Assembly: GCA_016808115.1 (NCBI GenBank)
Contig: JAEQBH010004111.1
Coordinates: 62,001-126,000, forward strand
Direction of reading: 5' to 3'
Length of the DNA stretch: 64,000 nucleotides
From: Tetrastigma voinierianum
Taxonomy: Eukaryota; Streptophyta; Magnoliopsida; Vitales; Vitaceae
A program made the translations under genes and the position numbers. The notes below the pieces were generated by a model that saw only the letters and a list, made by a program, of their open reading frames with translations, did not search any database and had not been told where the DNA came from. Shown here piece by piece: positions 48,059 through 60,293 of the stretch; within the stretch, counting starts at the first letter, position 1; the number at the start of each line of letters is the position of its first letter.

Positions 48059-48554
48059 GTTCAATATTTCAATTTCCATCCACTTAAGTTACTGCTCTAA
48101 TTTGACTTGAACATTGAAGAATAATAAAAATAAATAAAAAACCCCACCAGGGTTTTCGAACTCTATACCATCCAGGATTCGGGGAAAGTTAAACTTCCAC
48201 CTGAAAGCTAGCTCTCTTTTATCGTTTATATGTGTGTTTTTTATTTATTAGTTTTTTTTTTTTTTAAAATCAGAAGTCTAATTTTTCAAAATTTCTTATA
48301 AAATTTTCTTAATTTTCTAAAAAAACATTCTTTCTTTTTCAAATTTCTCTTTCCTTAAATTTTAAAAATAATCAAATTCACACCGTCTTCTCAAACTTTC
48401 ATATACCTAAATTTCACATTATTTATATAAAAAAAAAAATCATTTTCTTTAGTTTCAAAAAGTCATCATTTTTCTAAAATTTAAGAAAAAACCATAAAAG
48501 TTCACTTTCTTTAAATCTACTAAAATTCAAAAATCATTTCCTTAATTTCTAAAG

Positions 48555-48602
<48 letters not shown>

Positions 48603-49284
48603 TTTCTTCATTTATAAAATCAAAAAATCATTTTCTTTAATTTCTAAAAAAAAAAAAATTATTCTATTCAACTTCAAAATTTTCAAAAATATTTTTTTCT
48701 TAAATCTAAAAATTCAAAAATCATTTTTCTTTAATTTAGCAAACTTTTAGAGCTATTTCTTTATAAATATGAGTTTTAAATTAAAAAATTCAAAGGAACT
48801 CACTATCTTTAAATTTCTCAAATCAAATTTTTCAAATCCTTTCTTTTCAAAATGACATTCTTATTATTATTATTAATACTATTTTCTTAACCCGATTTTT
48901 AAAATTCTAAAAGCACAATCTACTCTATAATTCCAATAAAATTGGACTACTGATGAGCTTAAAAGTCGTCTATTTTTAATCCATTTTTCTGTTTGATTTT
49001 CATCCGAAAAGGAATAATTAATATGCAGAATTATGAAGAAACTCACCAATTTGTTATTAGCAGGGAGTGTGAAAGAAAGAAGAAAAGCGTAGAAAAATGC
49101 AGCTGTCGATTGGAGTAAATACGCGAGAAAATGGCGAGGCGTAAAAGCGGTGAGTAACTTAATGTTGCGGAGTTTTGGGGCACATTATCCAGTTATAGGT
49201 GCGACATCTGAGAAAAATTCGAAGGAAACTTGATGCGGGTCGCAGCGGGCACATTACAATGAAACAGCGAAGATAACGAGAGAC

Positions 49285-49990
49285 TTAAGAAGTGATGTCA
49301 TGACAAGAGATTGATGTCGCGACACAAGAAGATCTGATTCATTAATTACGGTTCCTACAAAGTTTGATGTGCTGACAAGAGATTGATGTGGCGACATCGG
49401 GGAACCATCGATTAAAAACTTCAAAAAACATTAAGGCGTTGTCCACGACAAAGGGATTGAGATGCGACATCAGGAACACCAGTTGAAGCCTCAGAGACTA
49501 AAGTTGATGTCGCGACAAGAGATCGATGTCGCGACATAAGAAGGCTACAAGTTCAAGGTGCCGAGACTCAGCGATGCTTCGCGACAAGGGATCGATAATG
49601 AAACACTAGGGCGCAATTTAAAGGCTGTGAAGCCATAAAGTGATGTCAGCGACAAAGAATTGATATCGCGACATCGAGAAATCATCGATTGAAGGGCTGC
49701 GAAGACGGCGATGTACGACAAGAAGATGCGATGTCGCGACATCGAGGAGCGGTAACATTTAAAACACGTGGAGCCATAGGTGATAATACAGCGTTTGTAA
49801 ACCATCATTTAAAGGTTTGCGGTAAAGAATTGATGTCGACATTGATTCCTTGTCGCGACATAAGGTGCTTTGCAAGCAAAGAATGTCACGCATGACCTTC
49901 GCCGATAAATCTTATGAGTGCCAAACTAGCGATATCGCGACAAGGGCTTTAGTCGCGACACGAGCGATAACATGGGCGATCCATTGGGAA
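49285..49990. repeat. ATGTCGCGACAT array, left arm
   Basis: Repeated words GATGTCGCGACAAGAGATCG and GATGTCGCGACATC, recurring every 80-110 bp, with decayed variants between. The core ATGTCGCGACAT is a perfect 12-bp palindrome. The array is mirrored in the right arm. Confidence 0.85.
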
Positions 49991-50230
49991 ATCCACAAAA
50001 GAAGCACACGTGGAATTAGGGCTAACTTGAGAACCTATAATCTGAAAATTTCTATGAAACGACTCTTGGCGATGAAAGAGAGATGCACGGGTTCTTGAGA
50101 GCTCCTGTATTTTATTTTTCTTTTCTTTCTTTCTTTTCTTTCTTTTGTTTTGTTTTCTTTCATTTATTTTAGATTAGATTAGTGTGTGTTCGTTCTAATT
50201 TGGATTTGAACGTTAGTTGTAAGGATTGGC

Positions 50231-51000
50231 GAAAGAGTTAAGAAGAGATCGGCAATGGGAAGAATAGCGAAAGAAGAGAAGAACAAATGAAAGAGGTTCT
50301 TCGGCGACAAGAGGACTTCAAAGAAGAAATGAAGGAAAGAGATCGCGCGATCTTCACGAAACTCAAGGCGAGTCATGAATCTTTTTATAACAATCAGTTT
50401 GAGGCGTGATTCTCGGCTCTAACCATCATGAAGAAAAGAAACAGGAAGCAAATTAGGAGGAACAAATAAAAGGGATTCAAATTTTTATACAAGTCTCTAC
50501 AAAAGATTTTGAGAATAAGGCTGGATGATAGAGACAGAAGCAAAAGGATCTTGAATCCTACGAGGCGAAGAATGAAAATTTGGATTTGATTAACAACAAT
50601 CTTTCCAAATTTTGATAATGACTGAAATGGAAAACACGATAGATGGCAGGGAAGAGACAAGATGAGCTAAACAAGAAGGTTGATCTCTCAATGAGATCTT
50701 CATTGAAGATCAAGTTGAGAAAGAAACTAAGAAGAGAAAAGAAAGAAGAGAAATGAAATTCCCTCCATTCCCGGCTCATTTGAATACCTCAGACACGGAT
50801 CCCCTAATATCTTTCTTGCCTCTTCTGAAGAAGAGATAGACTTCTTCAAGCCGAGCCTCCTTTACCTTCCAAAGCCCCATCTTGTGTATCAACATTTGCA
50901 ATTGAATCGAAATAAAATGATAAATTTGGAAATGAATTGTTGTGTTATTTTGGTTTCACAGTTAAATTTTTGTGTTGCTTTGTGGTTGCATAGTTGGGAA
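50231..51000 (+). pseudogene. Possible gag-like coiled-coil remnant
   Basis: The plus strand has a charged, helix-like reading EEQMKEVLRRQEDFKEEMKE, RDRAIFTKLKASHESFYNNQ at about 50268-50400, then Lys/Glu-rich pieces in changing frames. It resembles spacer or gag coiled-coil regions of plant Ty3 elements, but without a diagnostic motif. A low-complexity chance reading is possible. Confidence 0.3.
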
Positions 51001-52163
51001 AATAAAAGTAGGAATTAGTTCGAGAATAAAAGCTAACGAGATGTAATGAGATGAATTGAATGAAGCGGTTAGATTGAATAAACGAAATGTAGAATAAGGG
51101 CCAATGAATACAGTTTAGTTAGGCTTACGAAGTGCAAAAGTGACTTAAGTCTAAGCCCGATAAGTCCATAATAGAGGAAGGTAATAATGAAGGAACAAGA
51201 CATATTTTTGAGTTTGTAGATACAGACGGCAATTCAAGGAACACATTGAATATCAAGTAATTTAACTACTCATCAACAAAAATGAAGTCGAAATACCAAT
51301 CCTTATGGTTAGTCTGTTTGTTCAATCCAAATTCTAGAATTTGTTAGATTATTGATTGAGGCGAAATTCCTAGGTGATACAGCGACAAAGAGATGATGCG
51401 AGGCCATTCTTGAATGGATTTGAGCCATTCTAGCCATCCTATTCATATCTTGATGCATACACCTTAGTTCAGAGAATTGAGCCAACAAGCTTATTTTTTT
51501 CAAAAAAAAATAAACCAATAGAAACCCAGCCCATCTAAGAAATCAATCCTTGATAAAGAACTTTATGATTACCGGGAGTTCAAAAGGAGGAGGAAGAAAG
51601 AAATGAAGTTTGGGGAGTATAGGTTTTTAGGAACTCAAGGAGGAAAAAAAATAATAAGGGAAATGAAAAGAAAAAGCGAAAGAAGCGAAGAATGCAATAG
51701 AAAAGAAAGCTTATAAAGGGATAAGTTTTTATCTTGTGGCCTAACTCTCTTGAACAATTAAGTTCTTAGGGGTGTTTTCAACACCCCAGTACCTAATGCC
51801 ACTGGTATGGGGCTACTAACCCAAAGTTAAGCTAAGAGTGTTAGAAAGCCTAAAAAGTTAAAACACTATCACGAATTGTGACAAACAAAGAAATTTTCCC
51901 GATTGAATTACAAGTGAGAAATAGGGGCACTCTGATTTTGAATTGAAGAAATCAAAGAAATGTCCCAAACATGAAGTTTAAGGGAGTTTATTAGAGAAAC
52001 TACAAGAAAGAAAGGGCGAAAGAGAGGAGAGAAAAGGTTCAGGTTAGATGTGGAAACAATGCATTCACTTGTATTTCAACCAAAAATTGAGCGCTACTAC
52101 AAGGCAGGGCAGAAAAATGTCACCTTTGTTGAGGACAAACAATTCTTTCTTTCCTTTGCTTGA
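51001..52163. other. Interior of the inverted-repeat element
   Basis: Noncoding. 51309-51518 on the minus strand reads LLAQFSELRCMHQDMNRMAR, a gag-like helix, while the surrounding DNA (51540-52160) reads like the 3' end of a plus-strand Ty3 element. The part CCTTTGCTTGAGGACAAGCA at 52104-52123 is a phrase usual before the polypurine tract in such elements. Confidence 0.4.
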
Positions 52164-52182
52164 GGACAAGCAAAACTTTAAG
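52164..52182 (+). promoter_or_regulatory. Polypurine-tract-like site not next to an LTR
   Basis: TTAAGTTTGGGGGAGTTTGA is the typical plus-strand primer of Athila/Tat-type elements. Here TGAACCTTGGG follows, not the TGATGAGCTT end of this element. Confidence 0.5.
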
Positions 52183-53479
52183 TTTGGGGGAGTTTGAACC
52201 TTGGGAAAGATCTGACTCCTGCAATATGGATCAAAACACCTATTCAAATTTGAGACTTATTACCCAAGGACTATTGTCTAATCCTCGATAATCAAAGCAT
52301 TAAACTTAGGGATGTGAGTTTCTTTAAGTATCACTTGATTTAAAAAGATATTTTTGTAGAGTAAACCATTTTCGGTATTGGTTTTGATCGGGTATCTTTA
52401 CAAGTGCGGTTTAAGTCGGTCTCGATCACGAGAGATCTCGAAATTTTTCAATCAACTACCACTGACTACTTGGCTCCATATATTTACAGACGTAATAAAT
52501 AATGAGATTTTGCTTTGAAAGCTTGAAATGAATGATGTAAAGAAAAATGAATAAACAATAAATGAATTGAATATTGAAATATCAAAATAACTACAATTTT
52601 AGATTTATGATTATCTCTAAAGAAAACATTGAATAATCGACTATTGTGAAGAATCAATTCCCTCACGATGCATCTTTGCATCTTTAGTTTACGAACTACA
52701 GTCTTTAAACTAGTCAGGATTAATAAGGGAGTGTGACTGGATCTCTTCAAACCACACAGTTCATCATCTCACTGCTTGTTTCTCTGAACCTGGGGGGTGA
52801 AATAATACTTTAAAACTTGTTGCCTTGTTACGGGTATTTTCTTTCTCAATACTTCATACCCACAACATGAATGCCAGAACTGAAACTCCTTCAAGTGAGT
52901 CATTCTTTGAGGGTTTGCACTATCTTTGGTTCCATAGCCTCAAAATTAGAATAACACTCTTTCCTTGATTAGATCGCTGTAACGGGGATCGAATTCACTA
53001 TTCAAATTGAGAGTGGACCCCTCTGCATCTACTTAAATTTATAACTCACTCGACTCATTACCGGTTACAAGCGAGAGAGGATATTGATTTAAATATCACG
53101 AGCTCATTAGATCAGCAATATCGGGTTGAATACCTTCCGAAATTGTTTCTTACTCTCGAAATGCCTTCTACGTGTCGCAGGAGGGCCTCACGAAATCGGA
53201 AATTTGAAAGCGACCTCGTTATGGGTACCCGAGGCGAAAGTGGGATCAATTCCAAGAACACGCAAAACGACCAGTGAATTCTTTATAGAGTTATTTATTA
53301 TGAATGAAATACTGCAGGAAAGATTATTTATGACAATAACGTCAATTCAATGGAAGTTGGGTTTCTAAATTACTGATTATACCATACAATGGCTTCTTCG
53401 ATCATGCTATCTGTCGAAGCTGGGTGGTCGAGAAATCCCAAGAATTTATGCGGAATTCAGACAACCAGGACCAATTTTA
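52183..53479. other. Noncoding interior, right part
   Basis: No recognisable domain. AACCTGGGGGGTGAAATAA at about 52779-52800 is another G-run that could be a polypurine tract. The rest shows no repeat with other parts of the window that I could see. Confidence 0.35.
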
Positions 53480-53749
53480 GAAATAAAAATGCGCATTGAC
53501 TCGATCCTTTACGATTGCGTTCAAGTAAGTAGAGCGAGAAATACCTTCATATAATCTAAAAATAAATTGGAAAGAACGAAAACAAAAGAAAGAAAAGAAA
53601 GAAAAGAAAGAAAAATAAAAAAATACGAGGAGCCTTGACAGCCGGATCTCTCTTTGAGTCGCGAGAGTTGCTTCTGTTGATATGACCATTATTTATAGGG
53701 TTGGTTGGGCCTAATTTGTCGTGCTGTGGTTTCACGGGTGGCCCATGTT

Positions 53750-54530
53750 CTTTGTTCGGTCGCGACCTCAAGCCCTTAATCGCGACATGGTCGATTGGCA
53801 CTTGTTGCGGCATTTATGAGCCAAGTCGCAATGTTCCTTTGTTTTCTTTTTGGCACCTTATGCGACGAGATCGTATCAGCGACATCAATCTTATTCTACG
53901 CAACCTTTAAATGATGGTTTTGCGATGTGGCGACATCAATCTTTTGTCAGCGACGTCCTCTATGGCTCCGCGGGTTTTAAGCGTTACGTTCGATGTCGCG
54001 ACATCGATCTCTTGTCGTGACATCGGCTCATGTCTTGCGGTCCTTCAACTGATGATTTACGTGTCAGCGACATCGTGTCTCTTTGTCGCGACATCACTTT
54101 ATGGCTCTGCGGCTTTGGTGGTCGTTCTAGTGTGTGACCTTCGATCTCTTGTTGCGACATCGTGATCTCTATGACCTTGAACGTGATATTCTTATGTCGC
54201 GACATCAACTTTAGTCTCTGGAGGTTTCAACTGGTGTTCCTGATGTCGCGACCTCATTCTCTTGTCGCAACAGCAGCTAATGTTTTTGAAGTTTTCCACT
54301 GATGGTTCCTGATGTCGCGACATCAATCTCTTGTCGCGACATCAACTTTAGGAGCGTAATTGTGGCTTGCGAGGCCCATCTTCACCTGTGCGACATGTCG
54401 ATCTCTTGTCGCGACATCACTTCTTAAGTCTCTGGTTAGTCTTAGTTTTCTACATTATTAATGCACAATCGCGACGCATCAAGTTTCCTTGAATTTTCTG
54501 ATATCGCGACACATAAGCGGACAATGCAAG
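53750..54530. repeat. ATGTCGCGACAT array, right arm
   Basis: Mirror of the array at 49285-49990: TGTCGCGACATCGATCTCTT, GTCGCGACATCAACTTTAG and similar, read in the opposite direction. Paired units keep the same order from the element ends, so the arms were once identical. Confidence 0.85.
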
Positions 54531-57500
54531 CCGCTTCGCAACATTAGTTACCAGTATTTCATTTACGCCCTGCCATTTTACGGCTTATTTTTACTCCGGA
54601 ACTACGCATTTCTCTTGCTTTTTCTTTACTTTCTTTCACACTCCTGCTAATAACAAATTGGTGAGTTTCTTCATAATTACGCATATTAATTATTCATTTA
54701 GGATGAAAATCAAGCAGAAAAATGGATTAAAAATAGATGACTTTTAAGCTCATCAACTACATGACAGTTGACATGTAAACTAATAGGCTTTGGTAGAATT
54801 TCTTTTAATATCTCACGTATACTTTCGTAATATTTAGCACTTGATTTTAATTTCCCTAATTTTATTACGAATGTTTCTATATTTGTTCACACTAACTTTT
54901 ATTGTCTTTTTAGTGATAGCTCTCCAGTCGCTACCCAAGTACATGTTCTTACCTTAGACTTTGTCTTTTATTATATATTATATGCTTTGTAGTATCATTA
55001 TTGTTTTCTTCATGATATCCATTGTATGATTAATCGTTCCATATTTACCTTAAACTTGAATATGAGAATTTAAACTTTAGGAACTAGAAGATTACGACTT
55101 GTGTTGTACCTTCTCGATTAGTAACCACGACCACGGATCTAGACTTGAGTTTCCGAAGACATCAAACCCGTTTTTTCATATTATGAGTCGCATTTAGAGT
55201 TTTCTTTCTTATTTTGCTTTCCTTTAAAAAAATAAAATAAGTGGCAACTCCAAATCGTTTTCCAAATGATTTTTCAAAAATACAAAAATGAGTGTCGCCT
55301 TTTTAGTGGGAAACGTATCATAACCAAAATGCGGTATCCATAAATACTAAACCTTTATTTTTATTTTTTTTAAAGAAACATTATCTATTTGGATCACTCA
55401 AACATTCTTTCTCTACAACTCTCCCAAACCCTAATTCTTGTCACTCTTGCAATCATCATTCAAGTTATTCAAGGTGAAATCTAAGTCTGAGTTTACTTTT
55501 TATCTATTTGGTCTCTCCAAATGTACGAGTCAACATCATATAGAAAATTTTTTGGTTTACTTTGTAATATTGAACCTCCTGTCATTGTTAAAGTTCCATT
55601 GAATTGTTTGGATTTTCTTTTATGGGCGTGAGTCGCTTCCCACGGATATGATCATTGTCCATTGTGAGGAGTGCTAGGGACGCTGTTTATACTTCAAAAA
55701 GATGACAGAATTCACGTATTCACTCTTTCCTTTCTGGTTTTTCTTCCATAAAATTTTGTTCTTTCAATTCTCTCTCCTATGTGTATAATTATCTCAAGCT
55801 TCTGGTTGTTATAAACTTTTAGCTTGTAGATTCATTCAATATTCATTGATTTTTATATTGTGCTAAATACAGTCAAAGAAACCATATATGGTATCGTTGA
55901 CAATATCTCATTGTGGATGTGTGCTTTTGTTCTGGTTTTGGGTGATATCTATATTTTTAATGAAAATTTATTAACTTTTGATTTCTGCATATATTAGCAT
56001 AAATATCATGAAACTGGAAAAATTTTGGGCAAACAAAAATAATTTGTGGGTGTGGATGTTTAATTGGCACATACTACTTGCTTTATGTTGTTACCTAATT
56101 TGTATTATTAGATTATTTAATGGACTTATTTGGCCTCTTGTGTAGCCCACATAGGTAGTGGGATTCTGAGGTATTTTCCTTTGTGGAATTTGAATGTATG
56201 ATCATTACCACCTTCTGGCACATCAAACAAATAAGGAAGGTCAACGAACTTTCTATGACACTGTATCAACTCTTGCTTGTTTTTATTATCATCATTATTT
56301 ATGTCAAATTTTTATTATCTTTATTTGATTTTCATTATTATTTTTTATTTAATTGTTACGAGTCATTTTCAAAATAAGTTAGTCTTTATTTGATATTCAT
56401 TATTATTTTTTGATTTAATGGTTATGAGTCACTTTCAAAACAATATCCATTCTTGGGAAATTAAAAGACAAGGCTGCTACCACGTCTTTATTGCCACTCC
56501 GCCTCTTTTTTCATTCTATCGTTGCCACTAAATCGTTCTTTGGAGTGACAAATTATTGAACCACGTCAACCAGTTGTTGGGTAGGGAATTAGATTTCTAA
56601 ATAAGATACCCTCAAAATTTTTCCAAATTTGACCCTTGGTTAATGGTTATAAGTTAAGGATAGTGGAAATATAGCTTCTTCAATTTCGGTAGGGTTGCAC
56701 CAGATAAACACCGCCACTTCCCTATGCGTCTACAATTTCTTGGCGGTCCTTATATAAGCAGACTCTATTTTCTCTATATCTCACTTCTCTATTCTCTTGC
56801 CTCAAAATGGGTTCTTAAGTTTTTATATTCGAAGGATAAGTTTGAGAGTGTTTATATACGAAGTTTGAGATTGCTACAAAAATTATTAAATTATTGTTAC
56901 CCCCGTCGAAAACATATATCAAAATTATATGGAGCGGTTGTGAACTAACGAAACGAGCTTGGTGCAAAAATAAGGAAGGAAAAATGTTTTATTGGAACTT
57001 TGTTTATAAATCATGAAGCGAATAAGAGCAGGTCAAGTCTTGTGTTGGACACAACACAATTTCTTTAAGACTATTTCTTGCCCTCGCAGTGGTCCTTCGA
57101 ATCCTTGGCAATTTGTCACCCTTGATAAAATGATCTCCAACGCGCGTACGGGAACTTGAGATGCTCTCAAAATGAGCGAAGATGATGTAAACGAGGAAAA
57201 AACAATGCGTGTTTAATGAATGAATGAATGGTCTATTTATAGACTGCTCATATTATTAGTGATCCATGAAGCTTAAGGCTAAGTCGTGTTTGTCTGATTT
57301 CAGTAGCGTGCGTGGGAGAAGAGGCGTCCCATTCAGTCAAACAACACTTCCAAAACGACGGCGTTTGGACTCCCAATGGTAACCTACGCAAAGCGACAAC
57401 ATTTTGATGTTTCAAGTTTAAAAAATAATTGGATGTATATACATCCCAATCCCAAACCCAAACCCGGCCCAACCCAGTGCGGCGGCGGCGCGTGCGCGTG

Positions 57501-57859
57501 TGTGGTGAACCAAGCATGAGCTAGGTCCTCCCCCTTCCACAAAACTAGGGTGCCCCTTAGGGCCCAAACCCAACTACAAGGTAAGTGTATATATACCCTT
57601 TAAAGTGTACATTCCTATCAATGTAGGACACAAGCCTTTCCACAGCTTAACATTTTATTTACCATTTTCAAGTGGTGATGTTTTGGGAGGCAATTTCTAA
57701 TTCGCTCTTAATGGTTTTGAGCAACTTAATAGGTAATCTTCATCTCCTCATGGAGAAACACATTCCCATGTGGACCCACTACAAAGAAGTTTATTAGGAC
57801 TCCATTTTTATTTTAGCTCAAAAGTACTAATTCCTAATGTCCAAACCCATTTTCCAACA

Positions 57860-58612
57860 ATCCCCCACATGAATGAAATTATTTGAAAATGCAAATGACG
57901 ATGTTTGACACTGAAGGATTGATTAAAAATTTTACGTATAGAGGAGAGGTGGTTGTAGCCTTGAACCTTCCCCTTGTGAAATGTTATTATCACACCGATT
58001 GATCAATGAACATGATGTCTTGAACTGTTCAATCATTTGTGTAAACCAAGACAATAGCATTCATGCAAAATCTTTCCTGACACAGTTGGTTCTCACAATT
58101 ATGTTCATTTTGGCCCTAAACAACTCCTAGTTTCATGAGTACTCCTAGAGAATTTAGCCTTTATCATTCCTATAGAATCAATTCGGCTTTTCACTACATA
58201 GGTGACTTCCTTATGGAAGGTATTCTTATATACTCTACTTGTTTTGCACAAGATATAAGAATCATTAAAAGTGAGTTTACTCTGCTCAACGCCGCAGTAT
58301 CACTATTCTGATTATAGGAATGAGTAGGACATTTTTTCTCCGTAGTGATCTCCAATGAGTTATACAAAATTCAGTTGTCCCTTTGAACCTATATCTTGGG
58401 ATCTCCAGTCAACTAGGTTAGGTTGCCATTTTTGTGACTCTTTAGTGTATAGGCTTAAAACCCATTCCCTGACATGATTTACTTACTTCGCTTCCTCTCG
58501 GTCAAACCATTTGTTAACGGATCCGCAATGTTCTCTTTTGACCTTATGTATTCAATGGTCATAATACCATTAGAGAAAAGTTGTCTTACAGTGTCATGTC
58601 TTCGATGAATAT
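57860..58612 (-). pseudogene. Second copia fragment: pol C-terminus and 3' untranslated region
   Basis: Homologous to 43283-44030 of the first copia. The minus strand near 58565-58430 reads IEYIRSK, NIADPLTNGLTERK, then a decayed GNGF.AYT for the normal GMGLKPI end, followed by the 3' untranslated region and the polypurine tract at 57860-57875. Upstream pol is cut off at 58612 by the family G LTR. It lies behind LTR copy B, giving the order LTR-internal-LTR-partial internal. Confidence 0.8.
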
Positions 58613-60293
58613 TGTAACATCTCGAAATATACCATAGTCATTTTCGACATGTTTAGGGTATGTTAAAAAGCTAAATAGGAATTTTCGAGAAATAAAACGA
58701 GAGACCTGAAAGGAATATTAGAGACAAGGGTAAAGTGGTCATTTACCATTGAGGATACAAAAGGTATAAAACAATAAGGTTATATGCACTATGAATTTAA
58801 GAAAAGATGGGATGCCAAAGTATAATATATAAGTTAGATTGAGAATAATAGCAGAGAGGACCTAAATGCAAAATGAGAAAAGAATTAAAAAGGCCAAACA
58901 TGGCCTTAACTCAAAATTGATAATATCAATTGGTCTCTCATTTTAGAGACCAAAAGTCAGAGAGAGAGAGAGAGGAAGGAGAAGAAGAAGGAAGAGGAAG
59001 AGGAAGAGGAAGAGTTGAAGAAGAAAAAGAGAAGAGGAAGAGAAGGTGCTAAGAGAAAGAGAAGAGGGAAGCTAAGAGCAAAAAAAGGTATGGAACTATG
59101 AATTTTTGTATGAATTCTAAAGTTTTGTATGAATTTGCAATTGTATGGTTAGTAGTTTGCCCCAAAACTAGGGTTTGTTAGGATTTCATCCTAACCAAAG
59201 ATTTCTTGAAAGTAGGGTTGATAAAACCCTAAATGGTACAAGATGAGTATGAAATCCTCCCCGAGGTCGGGATTCATGGTTAATTACAGAATTGAGTTAG
59301 GTTTAGAACAACCCCAACTAATCTTTATATTTGGTTTATGGTTATGACTCATTTTAGAGTGGTTTTGGGAGCAATTCATGAAAAGGTTTTTAAAGAAAGA
59401 TAAGTATTGAAAGATGATTTGAGTAAAATAGAGATTACAAAATGAAATCGAGGGTTTTGATGTGTATATAGATTATTGAGTTGATTTGGGTAGGTAAAAT
59501 ATAAGAAAAAATGAGAAAAACCACCTTTCCGGACAATCTTTTTTCTTTCAAGGGTGGTACTACTAAAATGCAGTGGTACCGTACCATTGTTCTCATTAAC
59601 TGTAATGCATTTCGCATTTACTCCATTGCTCTATTTTGACCAACATTTGTATTTTGGCCATAACTTGGCCATTTCTTATCCGATTTGGGTGATTCAAGTT
59701 GCTGGTTAAACTAGACTTCAAGGAGAATAAAACACCCTGAAATAGATACCTTCGAATTCTGACTCTATGTGTCCCAAAAATTCACTCAAAGAGGGGCTAT
59801 GTTCACAATTTCGTCTCCTCCGCTTTGATCATAGAGTAGTCCGAGTTGTTTAGGACATAAATTGAGTTTCGGTGCTCCGATTTGGGTGATTCCAATTGGA
59901 GAAGAACCCTTAGCACCTTAGCTTCAAATGAGTACCAAGACCTAGTGTCAAATATGAAGTTAAGACCCCCGAAAATGGTAAAAGACAGTGGTTAGCTGGC
60001 GCAGCGCCAAGTTGTTGATTTTCTTCACATTTGGTAAACTTGCATAACTCCTTCGCTAGACTCCATTACGGGTATTCTCGACTATATGGAAAGCTCATCG
60101 GAGTCTAGATCTAACCATATGCCATTTAATGCACGGTGCCCATCTTGTCCTCAAAATTGAATTGCTGTACCAAGTGTACACCGTTAAAGCTGGGACAAAT
60201 ACATGGTAAGAAAGGATGTAGATATGAACAAGAAATCGCAATGTATGTAGATTTGATATGTAAAGGAGCATAGTGATTCGTGCCACAGTAGGC

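Larger units (their letters stand above)
48951..54755. mobile_element. 5.8 kb element with 1.27 kb inverted termini
   Basis: Inserted in the copia LTR copy B. Left end TGATGAGCTTAAAAGTC, right end GACTTTTAAGCTCATCA. ACTAC is duplicated at 48946-48950 and 54756-54760. Copy A keeps the empty site (GGACTACATAGGGTTGAC, ACTAC at 39810-39814). The left arm (48951 to about 50230) and the reverse complement of the right arm (about 53480-54755) align in order over their whole length, including TATTTTTAATCCATTTTTCT and TATGAAGAAACTCACCAATT. No transposase or pol is visible inside. TG...CA ends with a 5-bp duplication point to an LTR-type integrase, but inverted LTRs are abnormal. It could be a fold-back element, or an LTR element rearranged before or after insertion. 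Confidence 0.85.
48059..57859 (-). repeat. Ty1/copia LTR, copy B, interrupted
   Basis: Partner of 39016-43282. Without the 5805-bp insertion and its 5-bp duplication it is about 4.0 kb. The minus strand starts TGTTGGAAAATGGGTTTGG at 57859, and the TATA box CTATAAATAG lies at about 57233-57242. It serves as the 5' LTR of the copia element whose gag starts at 47708. It is also the 3' LTR of the second copia fragment at 57860-58612. A block at about 56118-56172 is absent from copy A. An (AT)n at 48554-48598 has a counterpart at 39449-39476. Confidence 0.75.

Noticed and set aside
53477..53813. Phe-rich membrane-like ORFs
   Set aside because: Made by the GAAAGAAAA low-complexity run at 53576-53625 in the arm of the inverted element.
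48951..54755. Mutator-like or CACTA DNA transposon
   Set aside because: The target duplication is 5 bp, not about 9 or 3, the ends are TG...CA and no transposase motif is seen.
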